This document shows, piece after piece, positions 24,873-34,056 of a DNA stretch of 64,000 nucleotides. Location of the stretch: the NCBI GenBank assembly GCA_035509315.1, contig DATJLS010000033.1:1-64000 (forward strand). Reading direction: 5' to 3'. The position numbers and the translations under genes are program-made. The first letter of the stretch is position 1. Every line of letters begins with the position of its first letter. The notes under the pieces are model-generated. The model did no database searches and had not been told where the DNA came from. It saw nothing but the letters and a program-made list of their open reading frames with translations. The stretch comes from JAKAWQ01 sp035509315. Lineage in GTDB: Bacteria > Pseudomonadota > Alphaproteobacteria > Acetobacterales > Acetobacteraceae.

Positions 24873-27800
24873 CTACTTCACTGCCGCGGGACAAGAACTC
24901 GAATGTTGGGATTCGGCGCCAGGTATTGTGAATTGAAAGACGGCGCCCGACGGAACATTCGCGCTTGCCCATAATCGCCCTCCGAGCCCCTCGACAATCG
25001 ACCGGCAGATAGGCAGGCCCATTCCCAGGCCACCGGCCTTCGTCGTGTAGAATGCCTCGAAGAGGCGATCAGCGTCTCCGGCCGCGAACCCCGGACCCGA
25101 GTCCGCGACCGCAACGAGGATGCCCTCCGACTTGGCATCGCCGGTGGTGATCAACAATTCTCGAGTTCCCCCGGAGGCGGTTTTCATTGCTTCGGTGGCG
25201 TTGATTATCAAATTCAGGAGCACTTGTTGCAGTTGGATCCGGTTTCCCTGAACCGGCCCGAGGTCCTCCGCGAAATGAGTCCGGACCAGGACCCCGTTCT
25301 TCTGCAATTCGCCCCGGGTCAAGGCAATGACGTCCAGAATCGTTTCATTCATTTCGAGTCGAGCGCTTTGTGGGGGCGCTCTTTTGATAAGGGCATGGAT
25401 CCCGTCGATGACCTCACAGGCCCGATTGCCGCTGTCGACGATACGATCGAGCGCCTGCTGCACTTCGTCCAGATTTGGTGGTTTTGCGCCCAGCCAGCGC
25501 AACGCCGCCTGCGCATTGATGATTGCCGCCGCGATCGGCTGGTTGACCTCATGGGCGATTGAAGCCGATAGCTGTCCAACTGTTGCAACGCGATTCGCGT
25601 GCTCCAGCTCCAACTGTATCTCCCGGTATCGTCGCTCATTTTCATGAGCGACCGCCTCTGCCCGCTTGCGGTCGGTCAAGTCCACCACGAAAGCCACCCC
25701 CGCATCGCGTCGGCCGTCAAACGCCGCTACCCCGACCAGCACGGGCACCCGATCACCGTTCCTGCGGAAAAACTCCTTTTCGAACGGACGAACGGTCCCG
25801 GTTGCCCTTATTGCCGCGATGGCCCACTCATCGCGTTCACGCCATTCCGGCGGCGTTAGATCCGTCCAGCGCACGCGGCCAAGCTCGAGATCTTCGCTGC
25901 GATATTGCACCATTTGGAGAAACGCCTGATTGGCCTCGGTAATCTCGCCTTTGGAATTCCAAAGCACGATTCCCACGATGTTGGCGTCCACCAGGCGCCG
26001 GATCTTCGCCTCGCGTTCCTCGAGATCGATGTAAAGGCGTGTATTCTCAAGAGAAATCGCGGCCTGGGACGCGAGCAGCTGCAGCACCGCGACCCTGGTC
26101 GCAGTGAAGACGCCGGGCATCAAGTTGTTTTCGAGGTAGAGCACGCCGACGAGCGTCGCCTGTTTGATCAGCGGCAGACAAAGGATCGACCGGGCATGAC
26201 GACGACCGAGGTATGCGTCGCCAGAAAAGGGATTCTGTCTCGAGGCATCGTCGAGGATCACGGTCTCTCGCGTACGTATGACATATTGGACAACGGACTC
26301 CGGCAGCGCGTCCGCGGATAAGGGCGCCTCCGGGCGGCGCACGATGACAGCATCGCCCCTCGTCGTGGCCTCTGCCTCAATTCGCTCTCCGGACTCTTGC
26401 GCAAGAACCAACAGACCTCGCTCAGCGCCCGCGTGCTCAATCGCCGTGCGCATGAGTGTGTCAATCAGTTTCTGCGGGACGATCTCGCTCGACACGGCTT
26501 GCGACACTTTGACAACCGTGGCGAGATCGAGATGCTCGAACGATGCTACGATCGTGCTCGTCGGGCTGCTCGTGGACCGCTCTTCCGCAAGGTGCGGATG
26601 CAACCGATCGAGTTGCCGTACTTTGCCGGCGGCCCCCCAATGCAAGTAACCGCGTCGGGCATCGCGCAAATAGCTATGCGCGATCCTCTCGAAACCGCGC
26701 GTCGCGTAGAAGCGTGAAGCGAGTTCATTGGCGAGCGCCTCATTCTGAGTAAACCCACTGGCACGAGCCGAGCGGACGGATTTTTCGTAGAGACGCATCG
26801 CGTCGAGATCGCGGCCATCGATCCGGGCGATCTCGGCGCCCACCAACGCGGCACGGGTTTCGAAATTCTCCGGACAATGTTCCGCCCATAGTTCGAGCTG
26901 CTTGCGGTGGGCTTCCAGCGCATCGAGATGAGGCTGCTGGCGCTGGGCGGGGGACGCGGACTGGCAAAGTGCCGCGTGGCAAAGGGCACTGTAGAAATGG
27001 TACTCCGCCGTTTCGAACGTTGACACCGATGTCCAAAGCAGCCGCTCCGCCTTCAGTGATGCATCGAAGGCCGAAGAATAATGCGCAGCAAAGAAGTCAG
27101 CTTGCAGCCTTGCGATCCAGTAGCGACATTCAGGCATGGCTTCTGGCTCGCTCGCCAAATGGCGCACAAATTGAAGCTCGTCAAATTCCCCGTCGTCAAA
27201 CGACCCAAATCCGAGCGTCAAGCCGCGCAGAGTCTGGATAAGCCCGAGCTGCGCGCTGATGACATCCACGATCGCACCGAACCGAGCCTTCCGGGCAAAA
27301 TCGAGCCCATTTTCGGCCTCACGTTGTACCTCTACGAGATGGTCTCCGGCCGCTAGGAGGTTCGTGTTGAGCTGGTCGCAACTGTACGCGGCAAATGTCA
27401 GGTCTCCGGCTTCGTTCGCAGCCTTGAAGGCGTCGCGCAGCAGGTCACGACCAGCCCGGACGTGCTTCGTCCATGGCACGACGAGATTCCCGAAGATCAA
27501 AAGGGCTCTGGCACGGACACGCTTAAATCCGTATTTTTCGATGAGATCCAGTCCGAGCTGACCGAATCGGAATCCGGATTTGTAGTCGCCAAAGAGCGAT
27601 CCCGCCAGGACGCCAAGCCATACATAGGTGAAGCAGGAACCGTCGCTGTTGCCGCGCTCGAGGCTCAAATTGACCGCGCGGCAGATGATCAGGGAAAGAA
27701 GGTTTGGATCGCTCCACAGCGCTGGCGGCACGGCGGCTGTCAGAACGTCGAGCGTCGCACGCGTGGCTGGATCTTTCATCAAGGGATGATCAATGAGTTC

Positions 27801-30437
27801 CTCGATCGCGCGCCCCTCGAGCCATGACCAGATCCGATCGTACTCTTGTCGTACTTCCACGCTTGTCGGATGTGGCGACCATTCGATCCCCGCATGCCGA
27901 AGGTAGGCAAGACAGACGGCGACCGCGCGATCGGCCTGATTCATTGCCATGAACAGATCCATGTGCAGGCACGCGACGATCGCGCCTTCGACCGTGTCCG
28001 CAGCGCGAGACGAAAGCATGGTCAGGCGCTCCGACGCGGCGGCCATTTCGCCCGTCAGGAACTCGCACTCGGCCCGGCACCATTCGAGGCTGAAGAGAAG
28101 TCCGTGCCTCCGCTCCCACGAGTCTTCCGACAACAGAGACTCCCCGACGGTGAGATATGTGAGCGCAGACGCGTAAGCCGAGGTGGCCTTGGCGCGCTGG
28201 CCCGCAAGCAGGTTGAGCTCGGCAAGCTCTTCACGCTCGTCTCGTGACGTGATCAAGGCCGCGCCGCGATTGAGCTGACTGACGATTTCGAAGATGTGAT
28301 CTTCCCGCTGTTCCGCGGGGATGCGCGCCAAGAGCAGCCTTCCGATATGGAGGTGCATCTCGGCGCGCTGGCATTCCGGTATCGGCAAGTAGGCGGCTTC
28401 CCGGACGCGGTCGTGAGCGAACCGGTACGAGCCCTCCAGGGGCTCGACCAGCTCCAGGCGAACGGCCTCCCAGAGATCCGAACGAACGTCCTCGTACGAT
28501 TTCCCGAGAACGATCGAAAGGATCGCAATATCGGCGATGTCGCCGAAGCAGGCGAGCCGCTGCAAGGCAGCCTGGGTCTGGATGGGCAGCCGGGCCAGTT
28601 TTCCGACCATCAAGTCCACGACGTTGTCGGTGAATCCTCTCGCGTGAAGGCGATCGAATTCCCAGCTCCAGCGGACGGCGTCACGATCGAAGTGGAGCAG
28701 CCCTTCCTGGGCGAGCGCAGAAATGAACTGAATGGAGAAAAAGGGATTCCCGCCCGTCTTTTCATGCACGAGCCGCGCCAGCGGATCGGCGCGGTCACGC
28801 GCGCAGCCGAGCGCATCCGCTATGAGGCGCCTGAAGTCGTTGCTGGAGAGCGGCGCGAGGCGAATCTCCTGGACGAACGCTCCCGCTGCGCGGATGGCAT
28901 CGAGCGTGCGCCGAAGCGGGTGAGAAGCATTGACCTCATTGTCCCGGTAGGCTCCGATCAAGAGCAAGTGGCGTACTTCCGGATGAGTGACCAAATGCTC
29001 GAGGAGGTCGAGCGTTGCGGCGTCCAGCCATTGCAAATCGTCGAGGAACAGCGCGAGCGGATGCTCCTTCCGCGCAAATACGCCGAGGAAGCGCCGGAAG
29101 ACCATTTGGAAGCGGTTCCTTGCGTCCTGCGGCGACAGGTCGGGGGCCGGCGGCTGCTTCCCGATCACGAGCTCGAGCTCGGGAACAAGGTTGACGATGA
29201 GTTGACCGTTCGGGCCAAGGGCCTTTCGCAGCGCATCCCGCCAGCCGCCAAGCTCTTTCTCGCTCCGGCCAAGCAGCGGCCGGACGAGGCTTTGGAACGC
29301 CTGGGCCAGGGTGGCGTACGGGATATCGCGCTTGTACTGGTCGAACTTGCCGGACGCGAACAGGCCGCGCGGTGGAACGAGCACCTTGTGAAGCTCGTTC
29401 ACCACGGAGGATTTGCCGATGCCGGAATAACCGGACACAAGCACGAATCCCGTCGCACCACTCGCCACGACACGGTCGAAGGAAGCGATCAGGGCGTCGA
29501 TCTCGCGCTCCCGGCCGTACAGCACCTCCGGAATCATGAGGCGATCCGACGCATCCTGCATCCCGAGACGGAACGCCGCGATCTTTCCGTGCGCCTCCAA
29601 TTCCATCTGGCAGCGCCGGAGGTCGGATACCAGGCCGGCGGCGGTCTGGTAGCGTGCCTCGGCAGTCTTCGCGAGCAATTTCATCACGATAGCCGACAGC
29701 GGCGCGGGGATCGTCCTCACCCTTTCGCCGGGGGGGATCGGCCGCCGGGCGATGTGGCAATGGATCCACTCGATGGGATCTGCCGCTGAGAACGGCAATG
29801 TTCCGGTGAGCATTTCATAAAACGCGACACCGCAAGCGTACAGATCGCTCCGCGTATCGATCGAGCGATTCATGCGGCCGGTCTGTTCCGGCGCCATGTA
29901 GGCGAGCGTTCCGGCGATCTCCTCCGGCGGTCCAGGCGCTTGGCGCTCGCGCGGCTGTCTGGACGCGATCCCGAAACCCGTCAGCCGGACCGCGCTTGTG
30001 GCGGGGTCGATGAGGATATTCGTCGGCTTGATGTCCTTGTGGATGAAACCTCGTTCGTGGACCTTGCTCAGGGCCGTGGCGACGCCGATGGCGATGCGCA
30101 AAAAGCTTCCCACCTCCATCGGAGCGCCAAGGCTCCTATCGAGCGGCTCACCGCCAGGGTCTTCCAGCACGAGCATGGTCTGCCCCTGCTCGCGGACGAG
30201 ATCCAACGGCCGCACGGCCCATGAACCGTCCAGCTCGTCTCGAAGCTCGTATTCGCGGGCGAGCCGCTCGAGGCTGAGCGGAGCAGGGTTCTCCGCAGCG
30301 GGAAAGACGGCGAGTATGCGCTTTCGGTTGCCATCGACGGCATAGCGCCATCCTCTGCAGAGGACGCGGGCGCCGTCTTCCTCCAGCACCTCGAGGCTAT
30401 ATTCGCTGCCAGCAGTGAACCGAAAGGAAGTAACCAT
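24873..30437 (-). CDS. Giant hybrid sensor: protein kinase-like / AAA ATPase / GAF / PAS / histidine kinase
   Basis: One 1854-residue polypeptide. Residues about 20-275 are a Ser/Thr kinase fold with HKDIKPTNIL (133-142) and GTLAYMAPEQTGR, but the DFG motif reads GFG (154-156) and no glycine loop or VAIK lysine is evident. Next is an AAA-16-type ATPase (P-loop GYSGIGKS 336-343, Walker B FLDDLQWLD), a long helical TPR-like region (about 720-1290), a GAF domain (about 1300-1455), a PAS domain (about 1465-1590), a HisKA helix with SIAHEVNQP (His near 1630) and an HATPase with NLIINATEAM, DSGPGF and GLGMGLPI. There are no membrane segments, so it is a cytosolic sensor. No response regulator is adjacent. 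The ATG at 30437 has no clear ribosome site. Confidence 0.92.
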   Translation of the reverse strand: MVTSFRFTAGSEYSLEVLEEDGARVLCRGWRYAVDGNRKRILAVFPAAENPAPLSLERLAREYELRDELDGSWAVRPLDLVREQGQTMLVLEDPGGEPLDRSLGAPMEVGSFLRIAIGVATALSKVHERGFIHKDIKPTNILIDPATSAVRLTGFGIASRQPRERQAPGPPEEIAGTLAYMAPEQTGRMNRSIDTRSDLYACGVAFYEMLTGTLPFSAADPIEWIHCHIARRPIPPGERVRTIPAPLSAIVMKLLAKTAEARYQTAAGLVSDLRRCQMELEAHGKIAAFRLGMQDASDRLMIPEVLYGREREIDALIASFDRVVASGATGFVLVSGYSGIGKSSVVNELHKVLVPPRGLFASGKFDQYKRDIPYATLAQAFQSLVRPLLGRSEKELGGWRDALRKALGPNGQLIVNLVPELELVIGKQPPAPDLSPQDARNRFQMVFRRFLGVFARKEHPLALFLDDLQWLDAATLDLLEHLVTHPEVRHLLLIGAYRDNEVNASHPLRRTLDAIRAAGAFVQEIRLAPLSSNDFRRLIADALGCARDRADPLARLVHEKTGGNPFFSIQFISALAQEGLLHFDRDAVRWSWEFDRLHARGFTDNVVDLMVGKLARLPIQTQAALQRLACFGDIADIAILSIVLGKSYEDVRSDLWEAVRLELVEPLEGSYRFAHDRVREAAYLPIPECQRAEMHLHIGRLLLARIPAEQREDHIFEIVSQLNRGAALITSRDEREELAELNLLAGQRAKATSAYASALTYLTVGESLLSEDSWERRHGLLFSLEWCRAECEFLTGEMAAASERLTMLSSRAADTVEGAIVACLHMDLFMAMNQADRAVAVCLAYLRHAGIEWSPHPTSVEVRQEYDRIWSWLEGRAIEELIDHPLMKDPATRATLDVLTAAVPPALWSDPNLLSLIICRAVNLSLERGNSDGSCFTYVWLGVLAGSLFGDYKSGFRFGQLGLDLIEKYGFKRVRARALLIFGNLVVPWTKHVRAGRDLLRDAFKAANEAGDLTFAAYSCDQLNTNLLAAGDHLVEVQREAENGLDFARKARFGAIVDVISAQLGLIQTLRGLTLGFGSFDDGEFDELQFVRHLASEPEAMPECRYWIARLQADFFAAHYSSAFDASLKAERLLWTSVSTFETAEYHFYSALCHAALCQSASPAQRQQPHLDALEAHRKQLELWAEHCPENFETRAALVGAEIARIDGRDLDAMRLYEKSVRSARASGFTQNEALANELASRFYATRGFERIAHSYLRDARRGYLHWGAAGKVRQLDRLHPHLAEERSTSSPTSTIVASFEHLDLATVVKVSQAVSSEIVPQKLIDTLMRTAIEHAGAERGLLVLAQESGERIEAEATTRGDAVIVRRPEAPLSADALPESVVQYVIRTRETVILDDASRQNPFSGDAYLGRRHARSILCLPLIKQATLVGVLYLENNLMPGVFTATRVAVLQLLASQAAISLENTRLYIDLEEREAKIRRLVDANIVGIVLWNSKGEITEANQAFLQMVQYRSEDLELGRVRWTDLTPPEWRERDEWAIAAIRATGTVRPFEKEFFRRNGDRVPVLVGVAAFDGRRDAGVAFVVDLTDRKRAEAVAHENERRYREIQLELEHANRVATVGQLSASIAHEVNQPIAAAIINAQAALRWLGAKPPNLDEVQQALDRIVDSGNRACEVIDGIHALIKRAPPQSARLEMNETILDVIALTRGELQKNGVLVRTHFAEDLGPVQGNRIQLQQVLLNLIINATEAMKTASGGTRELLITTGDAKSEGILVAVADSGPGFAAGDADRLFEAFYTTKAGGLGMGLPICRSIVEGLGGRLWASANVPSGAVFQFTIPGAESQHSSSCPAAVK

Positions 30438-31140
30438 TTGTCAAACCCGGCCGACAGGCTGAGGGCGAGCGCAAACTCGGACGAAAACACCTCCCGCACG
30501 ATATGATAACGATACTGGGGCGTGTCGTCAGTTATGGGATTCGGACGCGGCGGAAAGTTCGATCCGGAAAGGGGCAGCCAAGTGAAACCCTGCCGATGAG
30601 GTGCCACGGTCTTCGCCAGCATCCAGGGAAGCGCATCCGAGACCTGTTTGCCGGAAGCTTGGGGGCCATGCGGGGCGGAAACGGCGGGCAATCACCCGTT
30701 GTTCGCAATGAGAATCTGCCGCAATCGTGCCGGTATTCGGCGGCGTGACCTGCCAGAACGCCTTGGGGACGGGAAGAACGTGCGCCGCCGCTTCAGCCGG
30801 TGATCAAAATCGGGCGCTTGGAAGAGGTTTTTCAATCACTTGGCGGCGGATGCCGACAACCAATACAGTGCACGATGACTGCCGGCGCCAATCGCCCTCA
30901 AATTTGACCGTTGCCCAAGATCGCCGGGAGATCGATTTGATGCGGTGTGGGTCGCGCATGCTGAGCCGGTTGGCGCGCGGATACCAAAAACGTTTCCCAT
31001 TGGGTTGAGCTCGGAGGCACAGGCGTCATAGGCAAGAGAGCGATATTGTCGGGGACGGGCAGGCGTTCGCCCGGCTGGTGCCAGGGCTGGTGTCAGCCGG
31101 CGCCATCGCGCGCGCCGTTGCGGCACGCGCAGGGTCCCGT
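30438..31140. other. Gene-poor stretch upstream of the giant sensor
   Basis: About 700 bases with only short, family-less frames on both strands. It must carry the sensor's promoter (leftward) at its left end and the 3' end of the phn transporter transcript at its right end. A G/C-rich inverted segment around 31068-31105 (repeated GGCTGGTG/CACCAGCC-like words) could aid termination of phnE. Nothing else is supported. Confidence 0.4.
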
Positions 31141-31971
31141 TCAGGCGATGCGCTTGCGGAGCGCAGCACTCAACCGTTCGGCGCCGATCACGAGCACGAA
31201 CATCATGATCAGCAGCAGCGAAACGGTGCGGTACTGAAAGAGATTCATGGCGCTGAGAAGCTGAAACCCAATGCCACCCGCGCCGACGAAGCCGAGGATG
31301 AGCGAGGAGCGGATATTCTCATCGAGCCGATAGAGCGAAATGCCGAGGAGCGAGGGCAGCACTGTCGGCACCACGGCGTGGGAGAAAATCTGCATCCGAC
31401 GGGCGCCGGTGGTCCCGAGCGCCTCGATCGGCCCCATGTCCATATCCTCGATCACCTCGGCCAGCAGCCGGCCGAGCATGCCAACGGAATGAACTGAGAT
31501 GGCGAGGGCGCCGGGAAAGGGCCCGAGCCCGACGGCGGTGACGAAGAGGAGCGCCCAGACGAGATCCGGGACCGAGCGGCAGACGGCGATGAGGGCGCGG
31601 GCGCCGTGATAGAGGAAGCGCGCGGGCGTGGTGTTGCGCGCGGCGAGGATCGCAAGCGGAAAGGCGATGACCACGCCGACCACGGTGCCGAAGATCGCGA
31701 TATCCACGGTTTCGAAGGCGGGCCAGAGCTGTGGCCAGAACTGCGAGAAATCGGGCGGGAAGGAGCGCGCGAGAATATCGGCCATCCCGCTTGCGCCGGT
31801 GAGCAGGTCCTGCGGGCGGGCGTTCACCACCACGCCGGACTGGATGACGATGACGAGGAACAGGACGATGTAGAGCAGGGTCCAGGCCGGCGAACGGGTT
31901 TCGCGCAAGCGGCGGCTGTGCGGGGCGGCAATGGACTCGGCGCGGACGAGCTCGCTCACCTCGGAGTTCAT
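31141..31971 (-). CDS. phnE: Phosphonate/phosphite-type ABC transporter permease
   Basis: A 276-residue inner-membrane permease with about six hydrophobic segments (LLYIVLFLVIVIQSGVVV near the start; IAIFGTVVGVVIAFPLAILA; VSLLLIMMFVLVIGA near the end). The ATPase-contact EAA loop reads EALGTTGARRMQIFSHAVVP, and SLILGFVGAGGIGFQLL is the PhnE signature. Its ATG overlaps the phnC stop by four bases (ATGA). The substrate could be phosphonates, phosphite or hypophosphite; no catabolic gene is nearby to decide. Confidence 0.9.
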   Translation of the reverse strand: MNSEVSELVRAESIAAPHSRRLRETRSPAWTLLYIVLFLVIVIQSGVVVNARPQDLLTGASGMADILARSFPPDFSQFWPQLWPAFETVDIAIFGTVVGVVIAFPLAILAARNTTPARFLYHGARALIAVCRSVPDLVWALLFVTAVGLGPFPGALAISVHSVGMLGRLLAEVIEDMDMGPIEALGTTGARRMQIFSHAVVPTVLPSLLGISLYRLDENIRSSLILGFVGAGGIGFQLLSAMNLFQYRTVSLLLIMMFVLVIGAERLSAALRKRIA

Positions 31972-32741
31972 CGCCCCGCCTCCTCATATCGTGCCGTATC
32001 CTCATAAAGCGTACCAATCTCCTGATCGGTGATCTCTTCCGGCGAAGCGGCGAAGCGGACCACGCCGCGGCGAAGGCCGATGATCCGATCCGCATAGCGG
32101 CGCGCGAGATCCGGCTGGTGCAGGACGCAGAGCACAGCCATGCCCTCGTTCGCCGCGACGTGCCGGAGCAGGCGCATGACCTGGTTCGTGGCCTCGGGGT
32201 CGAGGCTCGCCACCGGCTCATCCGCGAGCAGGGCGCGCGGGCGCTGGGCGAGGGCGCGCGCGATCGCCGCCCTTTGCGCCTGGCCGCCCGAGAGGGTGCT
32301 TGCGCGTTGCGCGGCGAACTCCTGCAAGCCGACATTGGCGAGGCAGTGCATGCCGTGGGGAATCTCCTGCCTCGGCAGCACGCCAAGCGCGGTTGCGAAA
32401 TTGCGGTGGCGGCCGAGCGTCCCGCAGAGAACATTGGCGAGCACGCTTCTCCGCTTCACCAGATTGGCGTGCTGGAAGACCATGCCGACGGTCATTCGCG
32501 CATCCGCGAGCGCGCGGCCGGTGAGGCGCGTGATCTCCTGCCCGGCGATGCGCGCGATTCCCTCCGTCGGCTTGATGATCCCGGCGACGATGCGGAGCAG
32601 GGTGGATTTGCCGCTGCCATTGGCGCCGAGGACCACGGCGAACTCGCCCGGACGGACGGCGAGGCTGGCGCCTTCCAGCGCCAGCCTGCCGGTCGGGTAG
32701 CGCATGAAGAGGCTGTCAGCCTCGATCAGCGCTTCGCTCAT
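31968..32741 (-). CDS. phnC: Phosphonate/phosphite-type ABC transporter ATP-binding protein
   Basis: A 257-residue ABC ATPase. Walker A is GANGSGKST, the Q-loop is VGMVFQHANLV, the signature is LSGGQAQR and Walker B is ALLADEPVASLD, followed by a His in CVLHQPD. NLVKRRSVLANVLCGTLGR is the PhnC-specific stretch. The ATG shares its A with the TGA of phnD, so translation is coupled. Confidence 0.92.
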   Translation of the reverse strand: MSEALIEADSLFMRYPTGRLALEGASLAVRPGEFAVVLGANGSGKSTLLRIVAGIIKPTEGIARIAGQEITRLTGRALADARMTVGMVFQHANLVKRRSVLANVLCGTLGRHRNFATALGVLPRQEIPHGMHCLANVGLQEFAAQRASTLSGGQAQRAAIARALAQRPRALLADEPVASLDPEATNQVMRLLRHVAANEGMAVLCVLHQPDLARRYADRIIGLRRGVVRFAASPEEITDQEIGTLYEDTARYEEAGR

Positions 32742-33643
32742 CAGGAGAGCTTGCCGAGGTCGATATGCAGGATGGTGACCAGATCGCGGATACCGTCGTA
32801 GGCGCTGTCCGTCTGCGGGGCGAGCTTGCCGCCGGCAGCGCCGAGGATCTTCAAATCCGCCGGCGGCAGCGAGCTGAGATCAAGATGCTGCAGGACCGCT
32901 GTGAGCTTCGCCGCGAGCGCCGGGTCGAGCTTGCCGTAGATCGTGACGGGATCGATGGGGATCGGGTTCGATTGCCAGAGGACAACAAAGTTCTTTGGAT
33001 CATAGTCGTTCTGCAGCTTCGCGAGCGCGATCTGCTGGCTGTTCATCTCCCCGGCCTGGACCTTGTGGTGCAGGATCGCTTCATAGCTCGCGGTATGGGA
33101 GCCGGCATAGAAGGCTTTCACGCCGTGATCGGGGTCGATGCCGGCCTTCTTCAGCGCATAGGCCGGGAAGAGATGACCGGAGGTCGAATCTGGATCCGAG
33201 TACGCAAAAGTGTGGCCGGCGACCCCCTTTAGAGTCGTGATGCCCGAGCCTGGCCATGTCACGATCGAAGCCGTGTAGGTCGAGGCTTGGCCATTGCTGT
33301 CCGCGAAGGTGGCGACCGCCTGGGCATCGGCGACCTTGTGGGCGAGCACGTAGCCGAGAGGACCGAATTCCCCGATCTCGAGCTTGCCAGCACGCATCGC
33401 CTCGATCTCGGCATTGTAGCTGGTGGTGATGAAGATCTTCACCGGGCAGCCGACCTGCCTGGCGATCAGCTTGCCGACATCATTGTAGATAGGCAGGAGC
33501 GCAGCGGTGCTTTCATAAGGTTCCACACCGAAGCGCACCGTGCCGCCGGCCGGGCAAATCCCAGCGGCATGGGCGCCACCGGCGGCGAGGCTGAGCGCCG
33601 CGCCGAGGGCGAGCGTGGCCATGGTTGTGCGAACAGGTGTCAT
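32741..33643 (-). CDS. phnD: Phosphonate/phosphite-type ABC transporter substrate-binding protein
   Basis: A 300-residue periplasmic binding protein of the PhnD/PtxB type. It has a signal peptide (LALGAALSLAAGGAHA, cleavage near residue 26), VRFGVEPYESTAALLPIYNDVGKLI, and the ligand-site stretch FGPLGYVLAH ... YSDPDSTSGHLFPAYALK, typical of phosphonate/phosphite receptors. It leads the phnD-C-E operon; GGGGA lies ten bases before the ATG at 33643. No pho box could be recognised upstream by eye. Confidence 0.9.
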   Translation of the reverse strand: MTPVRTTMATLALGAALSLAAGGAHAAGICPAGGTVRFGVEPYESTAALLPIYNDVGKLIARQVGCPVKIFITTSYNAEIEAMRAGKLEIGEFGPLGYVLAHKVADAQAVATFADSNGQASTYTASIVTWPGSGITTLKGVAGHTFAYSDPDSTSGHLFPAYALKKAGIDPDHGVKAFYAGSHTASYEAILHHKVQAGEMNSQQIALAKLQNDYDPKNFVVLWQSNPIPIDPVTIYGKLDPALAAKLTAVLQHLDLSSLPPADLKILGAAGGKLAPQTDSAYDGIRDLVTILHIDLGKLS

Positions 33644-34056
33644 CGCAAAAATATCCCCAGCGGTTGATGGGCGAGAGCATGCGTCCGTTCCCGGCCGCCA
33701 TGGGCTGGCGAACTCCGTGAAACCGGGACCGGGAGAAGCACGGCCCTGGTTACGAGGCGGATGGAGACATGATGATTGCAGTATTGTGAACGCTCGATGA
33801 CGGATGGCGGTGGATAGTGTTCATCACGCCTTCGCCCTGGTTTCACGTTTCGGGAACGAAACACTGCATGTGTCGAGACCGCGCGGATTACAAAGAAAAA
33901 TGTTCATGCGCGAAGCTTGTGGGATTGTGCGCGTTAGAGCGTGATGGCCGGAGGTGAACTCAGTGGAGTTCTCTCTTACGCGAGAAAACAATGACCGAGA
34001 GCGGGGCGCGCGAGCCGATACGAACGCGAATCGCTATAGACAACTCATAAATATGT
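33644..34056. other. Intergenic region upstream of phnD
   Basis: About 410 bases, more AT-rich than its surroundings. It holds the phnD promoter region, a copy of the dispersed repeat (33935-34005) and, at the right end, a small inverted repeat (TAGACA 34038-34043 with TGTCTA 34055-34060) overlapping the stop of the dehydrogenase gene. No gene is seen. Confidence 0.5.
33935..34005. repeat. Dispersed intergenic repeat, copy A
   Basis: Begins TAGAGCGTGATG, continues with GGCCGGAGGTG and a short variable part, then TCTCTTACGCGAGAAAACAA and ends near GACCGAGAGCGG. The same order of words recurs at 39535-39605 and 45075-45144. The TCTC...GAGA pair can form a small hairpin. Confidence 0.75.

Noticed and set aside
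30836..31126. A 96-codon leftward frame upstream of the giant sensor
   Set aside because: No ribosome site, low-complexity Arg/Ala-rich start and no family resemblance.
33644..33934. A pho box upstream of phnD
   Set aside because: No pair of CTGTCAT-like repeats with the right spacing could be found on either strand.
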